Below are positions 54,836 through 64,000 of a DNA stretch of 64,000 bases, in pieces (position 1 is the stretch's first letter; each line of letters opens with the position of its first letter). This DNA comes from Alphaproteobacteria bacterium (GTDB lineage: Bacteria > Pseudomonadota > Alphaproteobacteria > Caulobacterales > Aquidulcibacteraceae): contig WGNI01000001.1 in the NCBI GenBank assembly GCA_016124655.1, forward strand, positions 434,001 through 498,000, given 5' to 3'. A model generated the notes under the pieces. It was given only the letters and a program-made list of their open reading frames with translations, ran no database searches and was not told the origin of the DNA. Position numbers and translations under genes: made by a program.

Positions 54836-56724
54836 GACGCACCTCCCTGGAGCGCAGCGAGCGGGGTCGTCGCATTGCGGTGCGCGTTCAGCTTCTGCAG
54901 GACTGCGTCGCGCTCGCCGAACTCCACCAATCTTCCATCGCGAATGACCGCGATCTTGTCGCAGGCATTGATGACGCCGGCGCGGTGCGCCACCACGAAC
55001 ACGAGCGCGTTGCGGCGTTTGGCGCGCTGCATGGCCGCAAGCAGCGCCTCTTCGCCTTCCGCATCGAGGTGCGTGTTCGGCTCATCGAGCACCAAGACGG
55101 CTGGATCGTTGTAGAGCGCGCGCGCAAGGGCGATGCGCTGGCTTTGTCCGTGCGACAAGCCCGATCCGCTGTCGCCAAGCTTGGTTTCATACGCCTTGGG
55201 CAAACGCAGGATCATCTGGTGCGCGCCCGCGGCCTGGGCCGCGGCCACGACCTTTGGACCAACATCTTCTTCTGAGTCCGCGGCGTGCTGGCTCAAGCGC
55301 GCAATATTCTCCGCGATGGTTCCGTCGAACAAATCAACGCCCTGAGGAAGATAGCCTATATGGGCGGAAAGGGTTTCCGCGTTCCAGTCCGCATAGCGCC
55401 CGCCATCGATGCGCACAGCGCCTGAGCGCGGGGACGCTGCGTTCGCCAGAATGCGCGCGAGCGTGGATTTTCCGGCGCCGCTGGGGCCAATCACGGCGAC
55501 GATCTCGCCGGGCTGCGCGGAGAACGAAACGTTTTGCAGCACCAGAGCGGATCCGTCCGGCGTGGTCGCTGAAACGTTCTCCACCGCTACGCGCGGCGCA
55601 GGCGCGGGCAATGGGGTGCGGTCGTCCTTGGCCGTTTCGCTGTTCACCAATCTGGAAAGATTGCGATAGCCGGCAAACGCCAATCCAAGCTGGCGCCAGC
55701 CGCCGACCACCTGCTCCACCGGCGCGAAGGCGCGCGCGGTCAAGATGGTCGCGGCGATGATGGCGCCGGGCGAAATCTCGTGCATGACGGCCAGGATCGC
55801 GCCCAGACCGAGCGCCGCGGATTGCAGCACGAGCCGGGCGGCTTTGGTGATGGCGGAGAGATCGCCGCCGCGAAACGCCGCTTCGGATTGCGCCGCGTTG
55901 AGCGCGTTGCGCGCTTCCGCGCGGCGACGCAGCATCGCGGATTCCGCGCCGAGCGCCTGGATCGTGCCGGCAATGCGCAAATCCGCTTCGTGGGACACAT
56001 AGAATTGCGCGGTCTTGGCGTTCAAATCCAGGAGCGCGTTGCGCGTCACGCGTTCATTCACCAGAGCGAGGGCGAAAATGATGATCGCCCCTGAGAGCGC
56101 CAGAACGCCGATCCAAAAGTGAATGATGAAGCACACCGCAATGAAGAGGGGCGTCCAGGGTGAATCCAGCAGGCCGCTCGCGGCGGGGCTTGTCACGCCC
56201 TGGCGGAGCGCGTCGAGATCACGGATGCTGGCCATCGGTTGAACGGCGCTGCGACGCGCATTCATCGCGTGCCGGATCACAAGCGGCGTGTAGACGCGCT
56301 CGATGCGCAGCGCCGTGCGCGTCATGATGCGCGTGCGCAAAGCGTCCAAGAGGGCCATGACGCCAAGGCTCAAGAGCAGCACAACGCTTAAGAATGCGAG
56401 CGTCAGCACGCCGCTCGTTGGGATCACGCGGTCATACACCTGCAGCATGAACAGCGACGGCGCGAGGTAAAGAAGGTTAATGGCGGCGCTGAGCGCGCCG
56501 ACGAAGGCGACGTGAACGCGGACGTTCGGCCACAGCGCCATGTATTCCCGGCCGATCTCGGCTTCAGGGCTCTCTTCCCGGGTCTCGTCTGCGTCCTTCG
56601 CCGCGTCCGCGTCCACATTTGAGGGGGCGTCCGACTCAAGCTCAGGCTCGGCGCGCCCCCTGCCCCAAGAGGCGGAAAGCATGCGCAGCTGCTTGGTTAA
56701 CGGCGCCGCAAACGATCGAGCCAT
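54832..56724 (-). CDS. Type I secretion ABC transporter (permease/ATPase, PrtD family)
   Basis: 630 residues. An acidic N-terminal extension (about 60 residues), six TMs and an ATPase domain with Walker A GPSGAGKSTL, the signature LSHGQSQRIALARAL, and Walker B VLVLDEPNTHLD. It lies 173 bp downstream of the RTX peroxidase gene on the same strand, which is the expected substrate. Confidence 0.93.
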   Translation of the reverse strand: MARSFAAPLTKQLRMLSASWGRGRAEPELESDAPSNVDADAAKDADETREESPEAEIGREYMALWPNVRVHVAFVGALSAAINLLYLAPSLFMLQVYDRVIPTSGVLTLAFLSVVLLLSLGVMALLDALRTRIMTRTALRIERVYTPLVIRHAMNARRSAVQPMASIRDLDALRQGVTSPAASGLLDSPWTPLFIAVCFIIHFWIGVLALSGAIIIFALALVNERVTRNALLDLNAKTAQFYVSHEADLRIAGTIQALGAESAMLRRRAEARNALNAAQSEAAFRGGDLSAITKAARLVLQSAALGLGAILAVMHEISPGAIIAATILTARAFAPVEQVVGGWRQLGLAFAGYRNLSRLVNSETAKDDRTPLPAPAPRVAVENVSATTPDGSALVLQNVSFSAQPGEIVAVIGPSGAGKSTLARILANAASPRSGAVRIDGGRYADWNAETLSAHIGYLPQGVDLFDGTIAENIARLSQHAADSEEDVGPKVVAAAQAAGAHQMILRLPKAYETKLGDSGSGLSHGQSQRIALARALYNDPAVLVLDEPNTHLDAEGEEALLAAMQRAKRRNALVFVVAHRAGVINACDKIAVIRDGRLVEFGERDAVLQKLNAHRNATTPLAALQGGAS

Positions 56725-56897
56725 GCGCTTTCAGTACGCTCCTCGTCATGAGCCTCTGCAAGAAACGTGCAGTGAAAGGAACGCCGCCCGACGCAACCGC
56801 TTTGGAGGCTTAGCCTTGAGGATCGCTCAGGATCCCCCCACGCGGCCGACGCCGAAACGGATGCGCCGAACGGCGCCGTTCACCGTTAATGACCGGG

Positions 56898-59800
56898 TCA
56901 GGCGAGGATGAAGTCCTGGCTGGTGACCGTATTCGACGCGACCCCGTTCAGCAGGATGGTTTCGCCGCTGATCGTAATCAACGTGTTCGCTCCCTGGGCC
57001 GCGATCGCCACGTTGGCGGCGAATGTGCCGGCCGTGATGCCCAAGGACGAGATGTCGAGCAGGTCCTGTCCGCCATTGGGATTGGCGTCAAAACCGTTAA
57101 TGACATCATCGCCGAAGCCGGGCGCGAAGATAAACCGATCGTTGCCGGCGCCCCCGTTCATCGTGTCGTTGCCGTCGCCGCCGGTGATCTGGTCGGCGCC
57201 CGCGGCCCCGTTGATCGTGTTGTCGCCGCTGTCGCCGATGAGGAAGTCGTCGCCGGCGCCGCCGGTGATGTTTTCCACATTGGCCAAGGATGCGACGCCC
57301 GAGGCGATGCCTTGCGCCAGATCGACAGTCACTGGGCTGATCGCAGTCGTGCCCGCATAGCTGATGGTGTCGGTTCCATCGAGCAGGTCGACATTGATCG
57401 CCTCGATGTTGGCGATGGCTGTGCCGTTGAAGCTCGACACCGCGCCGCCGGAATAGATCAGGACGAGCGAATTGTTTCCGACGGTGCCGTTGATGGCGAG
57501 GGAGTCGACGCCGGGACCACCGTCCAGCAGCAGGTCGGTGCCGTCGCCGAACGTGTACATGATGGTGTCGTTGCCGTCGCCGCCGATGACGATGTCGGAG
57601 CCGGGACCGCCGCTCAAGATGTCATCGCCCGCGCCGCCCATGATCACGTCCGCGCCGCGGCCGCCGTCAATGACGTTCGCTTTGGCGTCGCCGGTGATCT
57701 GGTCGTCGAAGATCGTGCCGATCACGCTTTCGATGTTGTTCAGCGTATCGAGGCCGGTTTGCGCGCTTTGCGACGTGCCGGCGCCGAGATCGACCGTGGC
57801 GGCGGCGGTGGTGCCCGACAGATCGTAAATGTCGAAGCCCAGGCCGCCATCGATGTCGTCATTGCCGTCCGACAGCGAAGCGACAATCACATCATCGCCG
57901 GCCAGACCTTCGAGGAAGTCGTTGCCGCGGCCGCCATCGATACGGTTAGCGCCGCTGTTGCCGGCGATGTCATCGTCGCCGGAGCCGCCGATGACATTCT
58001 CCACGCCCAGAACGGAGCCGAAGCCCGAGGCTGTGCCAATGCTCAAATTCACCGCGACGCCGACAGCGGCGACGGTCGCGGCGAAGCTGAGCGTGTCGCG
58101 GCCGGCGAGCAGGTTGGCGTTCACGCGCTCGATGTTGACCAGAGAGCCGCCTTCCAGAACCGAGATCGCGGTTCCATCAAAGACGACATCCAAGACGTCA
58201 TCGCCGGTCGTGCCGGTGACGTTTACCGTGTCATTGCCGGCGCCGCCGTCCATGGCGTCCGAGCCATCGCCGAAATTGTAGACGAAGGAATCGTTGCCGT
58301 CGCCGCCGTTGAGGCTGTCGCCGCCGGCGCCGCCGTTGAGCGTGTCATTGCCGGCGTCGCCGAACAACAAGTCACCGCCGCCGCCGCCGAGCAAGGTGTC
58401 GTTGCCGTCGCCGCCGAAGACCGTGTCGGCGCCGTTGCCGCCATCGATCGTGTCGTCGCCGCCGAGACCCGCAAGCGTGTCGGCGCCGCCGAGACCCATG
58501 ATGTTGTCGTCAAAGGCGGTGCCGGAAATGACGTTGGCCTGGTTGTTGCCGACCAGCAGCGAGCCGACGGGGAAGGTCGGCGCGGAAACCAGATTCGGGT
58601 TTGTCGCAGGCGATTCCAGCGTGCCGCCGTCATCGGTGTACGAAACCGAAACACGGAGCATTTGTCCGCGCTGCGCCGCCGCCGGCTGGAACAGTTCCGT
58701 GGTCGCGCCGGCAATGTTGGTCCAGGTCAGGCCATCGACAGAGGATTGCCACTGGTAGGTGAACACCGCGCCGGCGATGCCGTCGGCGTCGGAGAAGTTC
58801 CGCTGCGCCGAAAGCAGTTGGCCTTCGGTCGGCGTCAAATCGCTGATCGTGACATTGCCGATCGGCGCATCGTTGACATTGATGACCGGTGCGGTCGGCA
58901 GCGACGCCACGGTTTCAATCACGCCCGTCGCGTCGATGTAGGACATCAGCACGCGCACGCGCAGACCGACCTCGGCGTCGTCGGGCACGAAGGTGCTGCC
59001 CTGCACGCGCACTTCGTTGTCGGCGACGATGCGCAGGATATCGGTGAAGGTGTTCGAGCCGGCGACCAGCTCGACCTGCCACGTATATCCGATGATGCCG
59101 GTAATCACGCCATCGGGGTTGTCCGGATCGGTGACGCCGAGGCTGGACGCGGTCAGAACGCCATCCTCGATCGGCACGCCGGCGATCGTCGGCCGGCCGA
59201 CCGGACCGGCATTGTTGCCGGCGATGACAACGGTCTGATCCGCGAACTGCAAGCGCTCGATGTTCTTGACCCTGTCGACGCCATCGGCGCCGGCGCCCAC
59301 AACGCCTGCGGCGTCAATGTGCGAGATCGAAATGAAGCCATCGCCATCGACATCGAGGCCGTCGCCTTCGATGATGTAATTGTCGCGCACGTCGCTGAAC
59401 GCGGCCGTGTCGGTGTCATCGAAGCCGTCGGCCATCAGAACTTCACGGACGATCTGCAGCTGCGCGACCTTGATGGCGCCGGAGATCATCTGATCCTGAA
59501 TTTGCGACATCGTTTGGACTGAGAACAGTTCAAACGACGGATCGAGAATGTCGCGCACACTGATGCGCACGTTCAGCCAGCGGTCGCCGTCGATCAGGTC
59601 ATTGCCGCCGCGGCCTTCAATGATGTCGCTGCCGTCGCCACCGAAGATGATGTTGCCGCCGTCGAAAAATGTCGATCCGGCCGGCAGGAAGGCGCGCAGT
59701 CCATCGATCAAGTCGATGTTGAACAGGATGTCGGAGCCCGCGACGCCCTCGGCTTCGCCGCCGCCGCCGCCCAGGAATGCGTCGTCGCCGCGCAGAATGT

Positions 59801-62800
59801 CGCTGTGATGCGTGCCGGAGAGGCCTTCGGTGGTCGAATAGCGATCAAGAATAGCGCCAGGCGACCCCGCCACGGGCGGCGGGTCGAACAGGCGAACATT
59901 CATGTCCGCGACGATGCCGAGCGGATCCTGGAAGTGCGTCGCCCAGTCAAAGCCTTGCGCGCCGAAGAACCGGTCGGTGCCGAACACCGCGCCGACCATG
60001 ATGTCGTCGCCGGCCTCGGCGTCGTGGTCGGTGTTGCCGCTGGCGCCGAAGGTGCCGCCGTAAAGAACGTCGTCGCCGCCAAGCGGATTGCCGACGCCGA
60101 TCTTGATCGGCAGGCCCTGCACCAGATCGCCGTTATCGCCCAGAAGCGTGCCGTTGCCGGAATTCTGCTCGATCCAGTCGGAGCCTTCGCCGCCGATCAG
60201 GAAGTCCGAGCCGTCGCCGCCGGAGAGGAAGTCGTCGTCCTGGCCGGCGAGGATTTCGTCATCGTCCATGCCGCCCATGACGAAGTCGCGGCCGGTATCG
60301 GTGATGAGCAGGTCAAGGCCCTGCCCGCCATGCACGACGTCATCGCCGGCGCCGGAGCGGATTTCGTCGTCGAAGTGCGCGTCGGTGATGATGTCATTGC
60401 CGTCGCCGCCGAAGATCAGGTCGAAGCCGCCGCCGCCTTCGAGGCGGTCGTCGCCGTCGTCGCCCCAGATCGTATCATCGCCGTCGCCGCCAATGATGGT
60501 GTCGTTCTGGTCGGTGCCGCCAAGAACGACGTGCTCACCGCCGGTGAATTGCAGGAAGTTGTTGGGACCGCGAATGACCAGCGGGAAGAAGATGTTGCCG
60601 CCGAGCGGGTCGGCGTTGCCGCCCTCGCTGGCGTTGAACTGGCGCGACTGATCGACTTCGAGGAAGAAATCAGGCGTGGAGAACACGTCGCCAGGCAAGT
60701 GGATGGCGTCGGTGTTGCGATGAATGATTTCGGAGAACTTGTTGTTCTCCAGCTGCGCGGCGAAGTTCATGTTCGCCGTGCGCGACAGATAGTAGAAGCG
60801 GTCGCCGTTCTGCAGCGATTCAAGCTGCACTTCGAAGACGAAGTTGAACGTCGAGCCGAGCATGCCGCCGAACGGCATCTTCCGCTCGGCGAGGCCGCCG
60901 ATCCAGAAATCGATATCGTCGACGCCCGAGATCGTCACGCCATTGGCCTGGTTGGCCCAGGCGCCGGTGGAGTTGAGGAAGTCGAGACGGTCGGTCGGCG
61001 CGCTGATGGTGCGATCGTCGGCCGTGGTGGACGGATCGCCGAACACCTGTTGGTCCGCGCCGGTCACGATCGCCATCGCGGCGGCGCGCTTGCCTTCCAG
61101 GGTCGTCTCGGCCGTGACGAGCGAATGCGTGCCGTAAGCGGCGATGAAGTTGATCACCGAAGTGGGATTCTTCGCGCTCAGCGCAAAATCCACCCAGCTT
61201 GTGTAGGGCTTCAACAGCGTGTCGCCCGTCGCGGTGAAGAATTCGCGACGTGCTGCGTTCAGGCTGGGCACGCCTTCGCTGCGGCCGCGCGCGATGTTTA
61301 CGGCTGCGAGGTCGAGCGGCAGGCCGACGAGGTTGTTGCGCAGCGCTTCGGTGATGAATTCGTCGATCTCGTTGCCGACCTGGCGGGTCATGCCGCGCAC
61401 GATCGCGCCGGCCGCCTGATCGGCCGGGCCGCCATTGGCGAACTCAACGGGATTGAGGAACGCCGCGATCAGACCGATCTGCTGATCGCCGGGCGTGCCA
61501 GGCTGCGCGTCGATCACATTCCAGTTCGGATCGTACCGATCGATCGTCTCGGTGAGCATCGAGTGCCCGAAGCGATAGACGGTGTGCGCGAATTCCGCGA
61601 CGATCGCGGGATCGAGGGAGGAATCATAGTCGACGAACACGTCGACCAAGGGCTGAACCTTGCGCGCGAACTCTTCGAACACGAGGTGCTGATACTGCAT
61701 CTCGGTGGTGAACTTCGCGGTTTGGAACAGACGCTCGCCATTCCATTCGTCATCCTGCACGCCATCGGCGATGTTCGCGCCGGGACGGACCCATTCAGCA
61801 ATAAAGGCTGGATCATTGGACGCGAGGACGATGTCCTTGACCTGCTGGACCATGCGGTTGTGTTCGGAATGGAACACGTGGTGCACGGCGGTCAGGCCGA
61901 TGTTTTCATTCCCGCGGCCGTCGCCCGTGATGTAGTGCTTGTCGAGCAATTCGTTGTCATAGGCGACCTTGTTGCCGCGCGAATCCGTGGCGATCGCATT
62001 GCCGACGACGTTGTCCGCATCCGCGCTGACGACGATGTTCGGCGTGCCGGGATTGTTGTCATGGTCGAACGTGGTTCCCGGCGCCGCATTGTGTGCGATG
62101 TCGTCCAAGAAAGAGTGCCCGGTGCGCAGCGCAAGCGAGGCGTCGACCGGCGCGCCGGGGGTTCCTGACATCGTCACCGGCGGCGGACCGGCGTCGACGA
62201 CGATCTGCGGGAAGCCGGTGATCGGGTCAGGGATAAAATTGCCGTAGAGGTCGGTTACGAGGAGCGGCGCGTCGAGGACATCGAGATCGTCCAGTTCGAT
62301 GCCGAGCAGATCGCGCGCCTGCTGCTTCACATCCGCCCACGTGGCCAAGCCGCCTTCTGGTCCGTTCAGCAGGCGCCCGGTGGCGACGGGGTGGCCGCCG
62401 ACCATGATGTATTCGCGGTGGAAGACCTGGTGCGAGGCGTGGGACGTGTAGGTCTGGTTTTGATCGACGAAGGGCGTTGTGGTGTTGCGCGCTTCGCCGC
62501 CAAACAGCGTGGCGCGGGTGACGACCATGAAGTTGGTCGGGCTGCCGGGCACATAGAGCGGATCATCCGGCTGCAGCGGCACGACGACCATGCCGTTGCC
62601 GCCCTTCGTCACCAGGTCGAGGCCGTGATCGAAGAACTGGCCGAACAGCGTCATCCACGAGTTGAACGGCGCAGACAGGCCTTCGTCCGGCGCGCGGTTG
62701 GCGATGAAGTTCAGATTGACGTCGTCTGCGGTGCCGAAGACGCCGTCGCGGCCGGGGCTGACCTGAATTTCCGGGAAGCCGAACGCGGAGGCTGCGTCGA

Positions 62801-63167
62801 GCGCTGCGGGATTGTTGAAGGATTGGTCAACAATGAGGTTGGAGATGATGCGGGGATCGGCGTCGACAACATTGCCGGCGACCGGTCCGGTCAGGGCGTA
62901 ATTGTTGTTGGAGACGCCAAGGAACGGGGCGTCGTCGCCTTCATTGCGGAAGCTGGCGGTCAGAAGGCGTGGAAAGGTCCGGTCGGCGGCGCCAAAACCC
63001 GTTTGCCCAGGCAGGAGATTGTTAAACGATCCGTCAACTGTCCGGACGCCCCAGGGCAATTCGGCGTTCGGAATGAGGCTGGTGAGCGACTGACCCGCCG
63101 CATGCGCTTCCGAAATCTTGATCTGCGCCAGAATGAACTCAAGGTCCGACCGGATGAGCGTAACCAT
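56898..63167 (-). CDS. Giant RTX animal-type heme peroxidase (MopA-like), type I secreted
   Basis: 2089 residues from the ATG at 63167 (AGGGGGC ribosome site). Residues about 40-760 are an animal heme peroxidase domain: distal His in LFGQFFDHGLDL (about 181), FHSEHNRM (about 433-439), proximal His in VYRFGHSML (about 535), and NIARGRSEGVPS (about 624). RTX (GGxGxDxxx) Ca2+ repeats follow (about 885-1010), then two Ig-like domains (about 1290-1480) and more RTX blocks, ending in a C terminus of type I substrate character, without an N-terminal signal peptide. Family members include bacterial Mn(II)-oxidising MopA. Product needs Ca2+ and heme outside the cell; how the heme is acquired is unknown. 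Confidence 0.9.
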   Translation of the reverse strand: MVTLIRSDLEFILAQIKISEAHAAGQSLTSLIPNAELPWGVRTVDGSFNNLLPGQTGFGAADRTFPRLLTASFRNEGDDAPFLGVSNNNYALTGPVAGNVVDADPRIISNLIVDQSFNNPAALDAASAFGFPEIQVSPGRDGVFGTADDVNLNFIANRAPDEGLSAPFNSWMTLFGQFFDHGLDLVTKGGNGMVVVPLQPDDPLYVPGSPTNFMVVTRATLFGGEARNTTTPFVDQNQTYTSHASHQVFHREYIMVGGHPVATGRLLNGPEGGLATWADVKQQARDLLGIELDDLDVLDAPLLVTDLYGNFIPDPITGFPQIVVDAGPPPVTMSGTPGAPVDASLALRTGHSFLDDIAHNAAPGTTFDHDNNPGTPNIVVSADADNVVGNAIATDSRGNKVAYDNELLDKHYITGDGRGNENIGLTAVHHVFHSEHNRMVQQVKDIVLASNDPAFIAEWVRPGANIADGVQDDEWNGERLFQTAKFTTEMQYQHLVFEEFARKVQPLVDVFVDYDSSLDPAIVAEFAHTVYRFGHSMLTETIDRYDPNWNVIDAQPGTPGDQQIGLIAAFLNPVEFANGGPADQAAGAIVRGMTRQVGNEIDEFITEALRNNLVGLPLDLAAVNIARGRSEGVPSLNAARREFFTATGDTLLKPYTSWVDFALSAKNPTSVINFIAAYGTHSLVTAETTLEGKRAAAMAIVTGADQQVFGDPSTTADDRTISAPTDRLDFLNSTGAWANQANGVTISGVDDIDFWIGGLAERKMPFGGMLGSTFNFVFEVQLESLQNGDRFYYLSRTANMNFAAQLENNKFSEIIHRNTDAIHLPGDVFSTPDFFLEVDQSRQFNASEGGNADPLGGNIFFPLVIRGPNNFLQFTGGEHVVLGGTDQNDTIIGGDGDDTIWGDDGDDRLEGGGGFDLIFGGDGNDIITDAHFDDEIRSGAGDDVVHGGQGLDLLITDTGRDFVMGGMDDDEILAGQDDDFLSGGDGSDFLIGGEGSDWIEQNSGNGTLLGDNGDLVQGLPIKIGVGNPLGGDDVLYGGTFGASGNTDHDAEAGDDIMVGAVFGTDRFFGAQGFDWATHFQDPLGIVADMNVRLFDPPPVAGSPGAILDRYSTTEGLSGTHHSDILRGDDAFLGGGGGEAEGVAGSDILFNIDLIDGLRAFLPAGSTFFDGGNIIFGGDGSDIIEGRGGNDLIDGDRWLNVRISVRDILDPSFELFSVQTMSQIQDQMISGAIKVAQLQIVREVLMADGFDDTDTAAFSDVRDNYIIEGDGLDVDGDGFISISHIDAAGVVGAGADGVDRVKNIERLQFADQTVVIAGNNAGPVGRPTIAGVPIEDGVLTASSLGVTDPDNPDGVITGIIGYTWQVELVAGSNTFTDILRIVADNEVRVQGSTFVPDDAEVGLRVRVLMSYIDATGVIETVASLPTAPVINVNDAPIGNVTISDLTPTEGQLLSAQRNFSDADGIAGAVFTYQWQSSVDGLTWTNIAGATTELFQPAAAQRGQMLRVSVSYTDDGGTLESPATNPNLVSAPTFPVGSLLVGNNQANVISGTAFDDNIMGLGGADTLAGLGGDDTIDGGNGADTVFGGDGNDTLLGGGGGDLLFGDAGNDTLNGGAGGDSLNGGDGNDSFVYNFGDGSDAMDGGAGNDTVNVTGTTGDDVLDVVFDGTAISVLEGGSLVNIERVNANLLAGRDTLSFAATVAAVGVAVNLSIGTASGFGSVLGVENVIGGSGDDDIAGNSGANRIDGGRGNDFLEGLAGDDVIVASLSDGNDDIDGGLGFDIYDLSGTTAAATVDLGAGTSQSAQTGLDTLNNIESVIGTIFDDQITGDAKANVIDGGRGADVIMGGAGDDILSGGPGSDIVIGGDGNDTIMYTFGDGTDLLLDGGPGVDSLAINGTVGNNSLVLIYSGGAVSSFNGTAIANIEAINVDLLDGTDTISYAGTTAISPVTVDLAQGIASGVASLANVENITGGAGDDFLIGDSGDNTINGAAGADQITGGDGNDTMNGGAGNDRFIFAPGFGDDVINGFDANPNGGQDLLDISSLGITAGTFAANVAIAAQGANTLITISGETILLNGVASNTVTSQDFILA
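57130..58560 (-). repeat. C-terminal RTX nonapeptide blocks of the peroxidase
   Basis: Coding repeats GGxGxDxLx in three blocks (about 58230-58560, 57550-57680 and 57130-57275), separated by strand-rich linkers that include two repeats with TGNN/GLDGTDTI-type segments. At DNA level they show as repeated GCCGTCGCCGCC triplets. Confidence 0.85.
60168..60515 (-). repeat. First RTX nonapeptide block of the peroxidase
   Basis: About a dozen calcium-binding GGxGxDxxx units directly after the peroxidase domain (residues about 885-1000). Confidence 0.85.
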
Positions 63168-63335
63168 CTTAGCCCCCTGCTGAGCCCTTCGAATGGGCTG
63201 CGTGCTTATTGCGACAGGGTTTGCGGGCGCCCCGGCCCATGCGCAAACCCGAAGGGCGCACCCTGGAGGCAAACTTTACAGTCTGGCAACTAAACGCCCC
63301 CGAAAGGGAATTTGGGGCTGCCTTTATCGCTTAAT

Positions 63336-63363
63336 TTGCGAATTCCTGTTGCGCTTGCGAATT
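63336..63363 (-). promoter_or_regulatory. Direct repeat upstream of the peroxidase gene
   Basis: TTGCGAATT occurs at 63336-63344 and 63355-63363 (19-nt period, close to two helical turns) in the 237-bp region between the peroxidase start and the SCO gene stop. It is a candidate operator of the peroxidase promoter; no protein is known for it. Nothing else is seen in this gap. Confidence 0.35.
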
Positions 63364-63404
63364 AACGTTACGAGAGGCCTGACGCGCCAACCGCGCGAAA
63401 AATC

Positions 63405-64000
63405 TCAGGATTTTATGATGGCGCGCAGGCGTTCAGCCAGGGTTTCCGGCGGCGTTCCATAGGCCACCGCGTCCACCACGGCGCCGTTGCGATCGACGAG
63501 AAAGACGCTTGCCGTATGGTCAATCGTGTAGTCCCCGGTTTCAAGATCAACTTTACGCACCGTCACCTCAAAGGCTTCGGCGACGCGATCAATCTCTTCC
63601 CGCGCGCCGGTGAAGGCGCGGATGTTCGGACCGAAGGGCGTGACATAGTCATGCAGAACCTGAGGCGTATCGCGATCGGGATCGACGCTGATGAAATCAA
63701 TGGTCAGCGCGGCGCCCTGCGGCCCGAGCTTCTGCACCGCGTCAGTCAATTCATAAATGGTAACCGGGCAAATCACCGGACAATGGGTGAAGCCAAAGAA
63801 AACAGCGCGCGGCTGCCCATTGAGCCCACTCCATTCGACGCGTTCTCCTTCCGCGTTAACCAAGGTCGCGGTTTCGAGATCGCGGCCAAGATCGGCAAAC
63901 GCGATTGCGCTGGATTCGTCTGCGGGCGCTTCGGATTGGCGGTCTTGGCGCATGGCGAACAGCGCGCCCGCCGCGAGCGCGACGGCTGCTGCTCCGAACA
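63405..64000 (-). CDS. SCO1/SenC family protein (5' partial)
   Basis: The frame is open past the right edge. Before the ATG at 63953, the in-frame codons encode a hydrophobic FGAAAVALAAGALFA, which looks like a signal anchor, so the true start lies outside. The SCO domain has the copper motif CPVIC in FTHCPVICPVTIYEL and the His in TIDHTASVFLVD, with DPDRDTP conserved. It is a periplasmic copper chaperone or thiol-redox protein. It lies upstream of the peroxidase on the same strand, 237 bp apart. Confidence 0.92.
   Translation of the reverse strand, partial: FGAAAVALAAGALFAMRQDRQSEAPADESSAIAFADLGRDLETATLVNAEGERVEWSGLNGQPRAVFFGFTHCPVICPVTIYELTDAVQKLGPQGAALTIDFISVDPDRDTPQVLHDYVTPFGPNIRAFTGAREEIDRVAEAFEVTVRKVDLETGDYTIDHTASVFLVDRNGAVVDAVAYGTPPETLAERLRAIIKS

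Noticed and set aside
56868-56881. Palindrome GAACGGCGCCGTTC after the peroxidase stop
   Set aside because: No U-tract follows and the exporter genes continue on the same strand, so I do not call it a terminator.
57130-60515. Regular DNA repeats that look like a CRISPR or satellite array
   Set aside because: They are in-frame RTX nonapeptide codons, not identical repeats with unique spacers.
56889-62168. Two very long plus-strand ORFs (877 and 787 codons) over the peroxidase
   Set aside because: They arise from the repeated GC-rich RTX codons read backwards; they have low-complexity Val/Ala/Asp sequence and no start context.

Overview
The window is chromosomal DNA of a high-GC alphaproteobacterium. 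It has a PodJ-like polarity protein, a TipF-like degenerate EAL protein, a CtrA-type box (TTAA-N7-TTTAC) and a ligase-associated Lhr/PdeM repair pair, which point to the Caulobacterales/Maricaulales (Hyphomonadaceae-like) group. That placement is inference from gene content; no rRNA is present. Almost every base is coding, many genes overlap by ATGA, and the GC-rich codon use produces long antisense shadow ORFs that I left out.

Left part (1-16.5 kb): the 3' portion of a podJ-like gene; a coupled trio (TauE/SafE exporter, TIGR02186 protein, DUF3429 protein); pdeM and lhr with a secreted alkylsulfatase-type metallo-hydrolase between them; a two-TM hypothetical; the TipF-like protein; and small-molecule enzymes (uridine-kinase-like, VOC, HAD, two SDRs).

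Middle (16.5-38 kb): a trypsin-like autotransporter with its own terminator; a lipoprotein M28 peptidase coupled to an NTF2-like lipoprotein; a receiver-like protein without a phospho-acceptor; MaoC, ribF and an oxidoreductase; a formyltransferase-fold protein; tadA beside a truncated ABM-type fragment; rluB; a TerC protein; DUF883 and membrane genes; tRNA-Arg(ACG), which is the TadA substrate; a subtilase lipoprotein with a barrel-like C terminus; an enoyl-CoA hydratase, feruloyl-CoA synthase and epoxide hydrolase group; tRNA-Cys; a secreted nuclease; a possible short sRNA; and tRNA-Asn.

Right part (37.5-64 kb) is the most striking. It encodes (i) an operon of multicopper oxidase, SCO-cytochrome c fusion and a lipoprotein broken by an in-frame stop; (ii) a complete-looking type II secretion system in two divergent operons (gspG-J-K-L-M-C-D and gspE-F-O-I); (iii) a 2089-residue secreted animal-type heme peroxidase with RTX repeats (MopA-like), followed by its type I exporter (ABC, HlyD, TolC); and (iv) a second SCO protein cut by the window edge. 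Two unrelated extracellular oxidase families, both known from bacterial Mn(II) oxidation, therefore sit beside two secretion systems and two copper/redox maturation factors. I propose this as an extracellular oxidation (Mn or phenolic) island. The nearby feruloyl-CoA synthase would fit phenolic substrates, but the substrate is not shown by the sequence.
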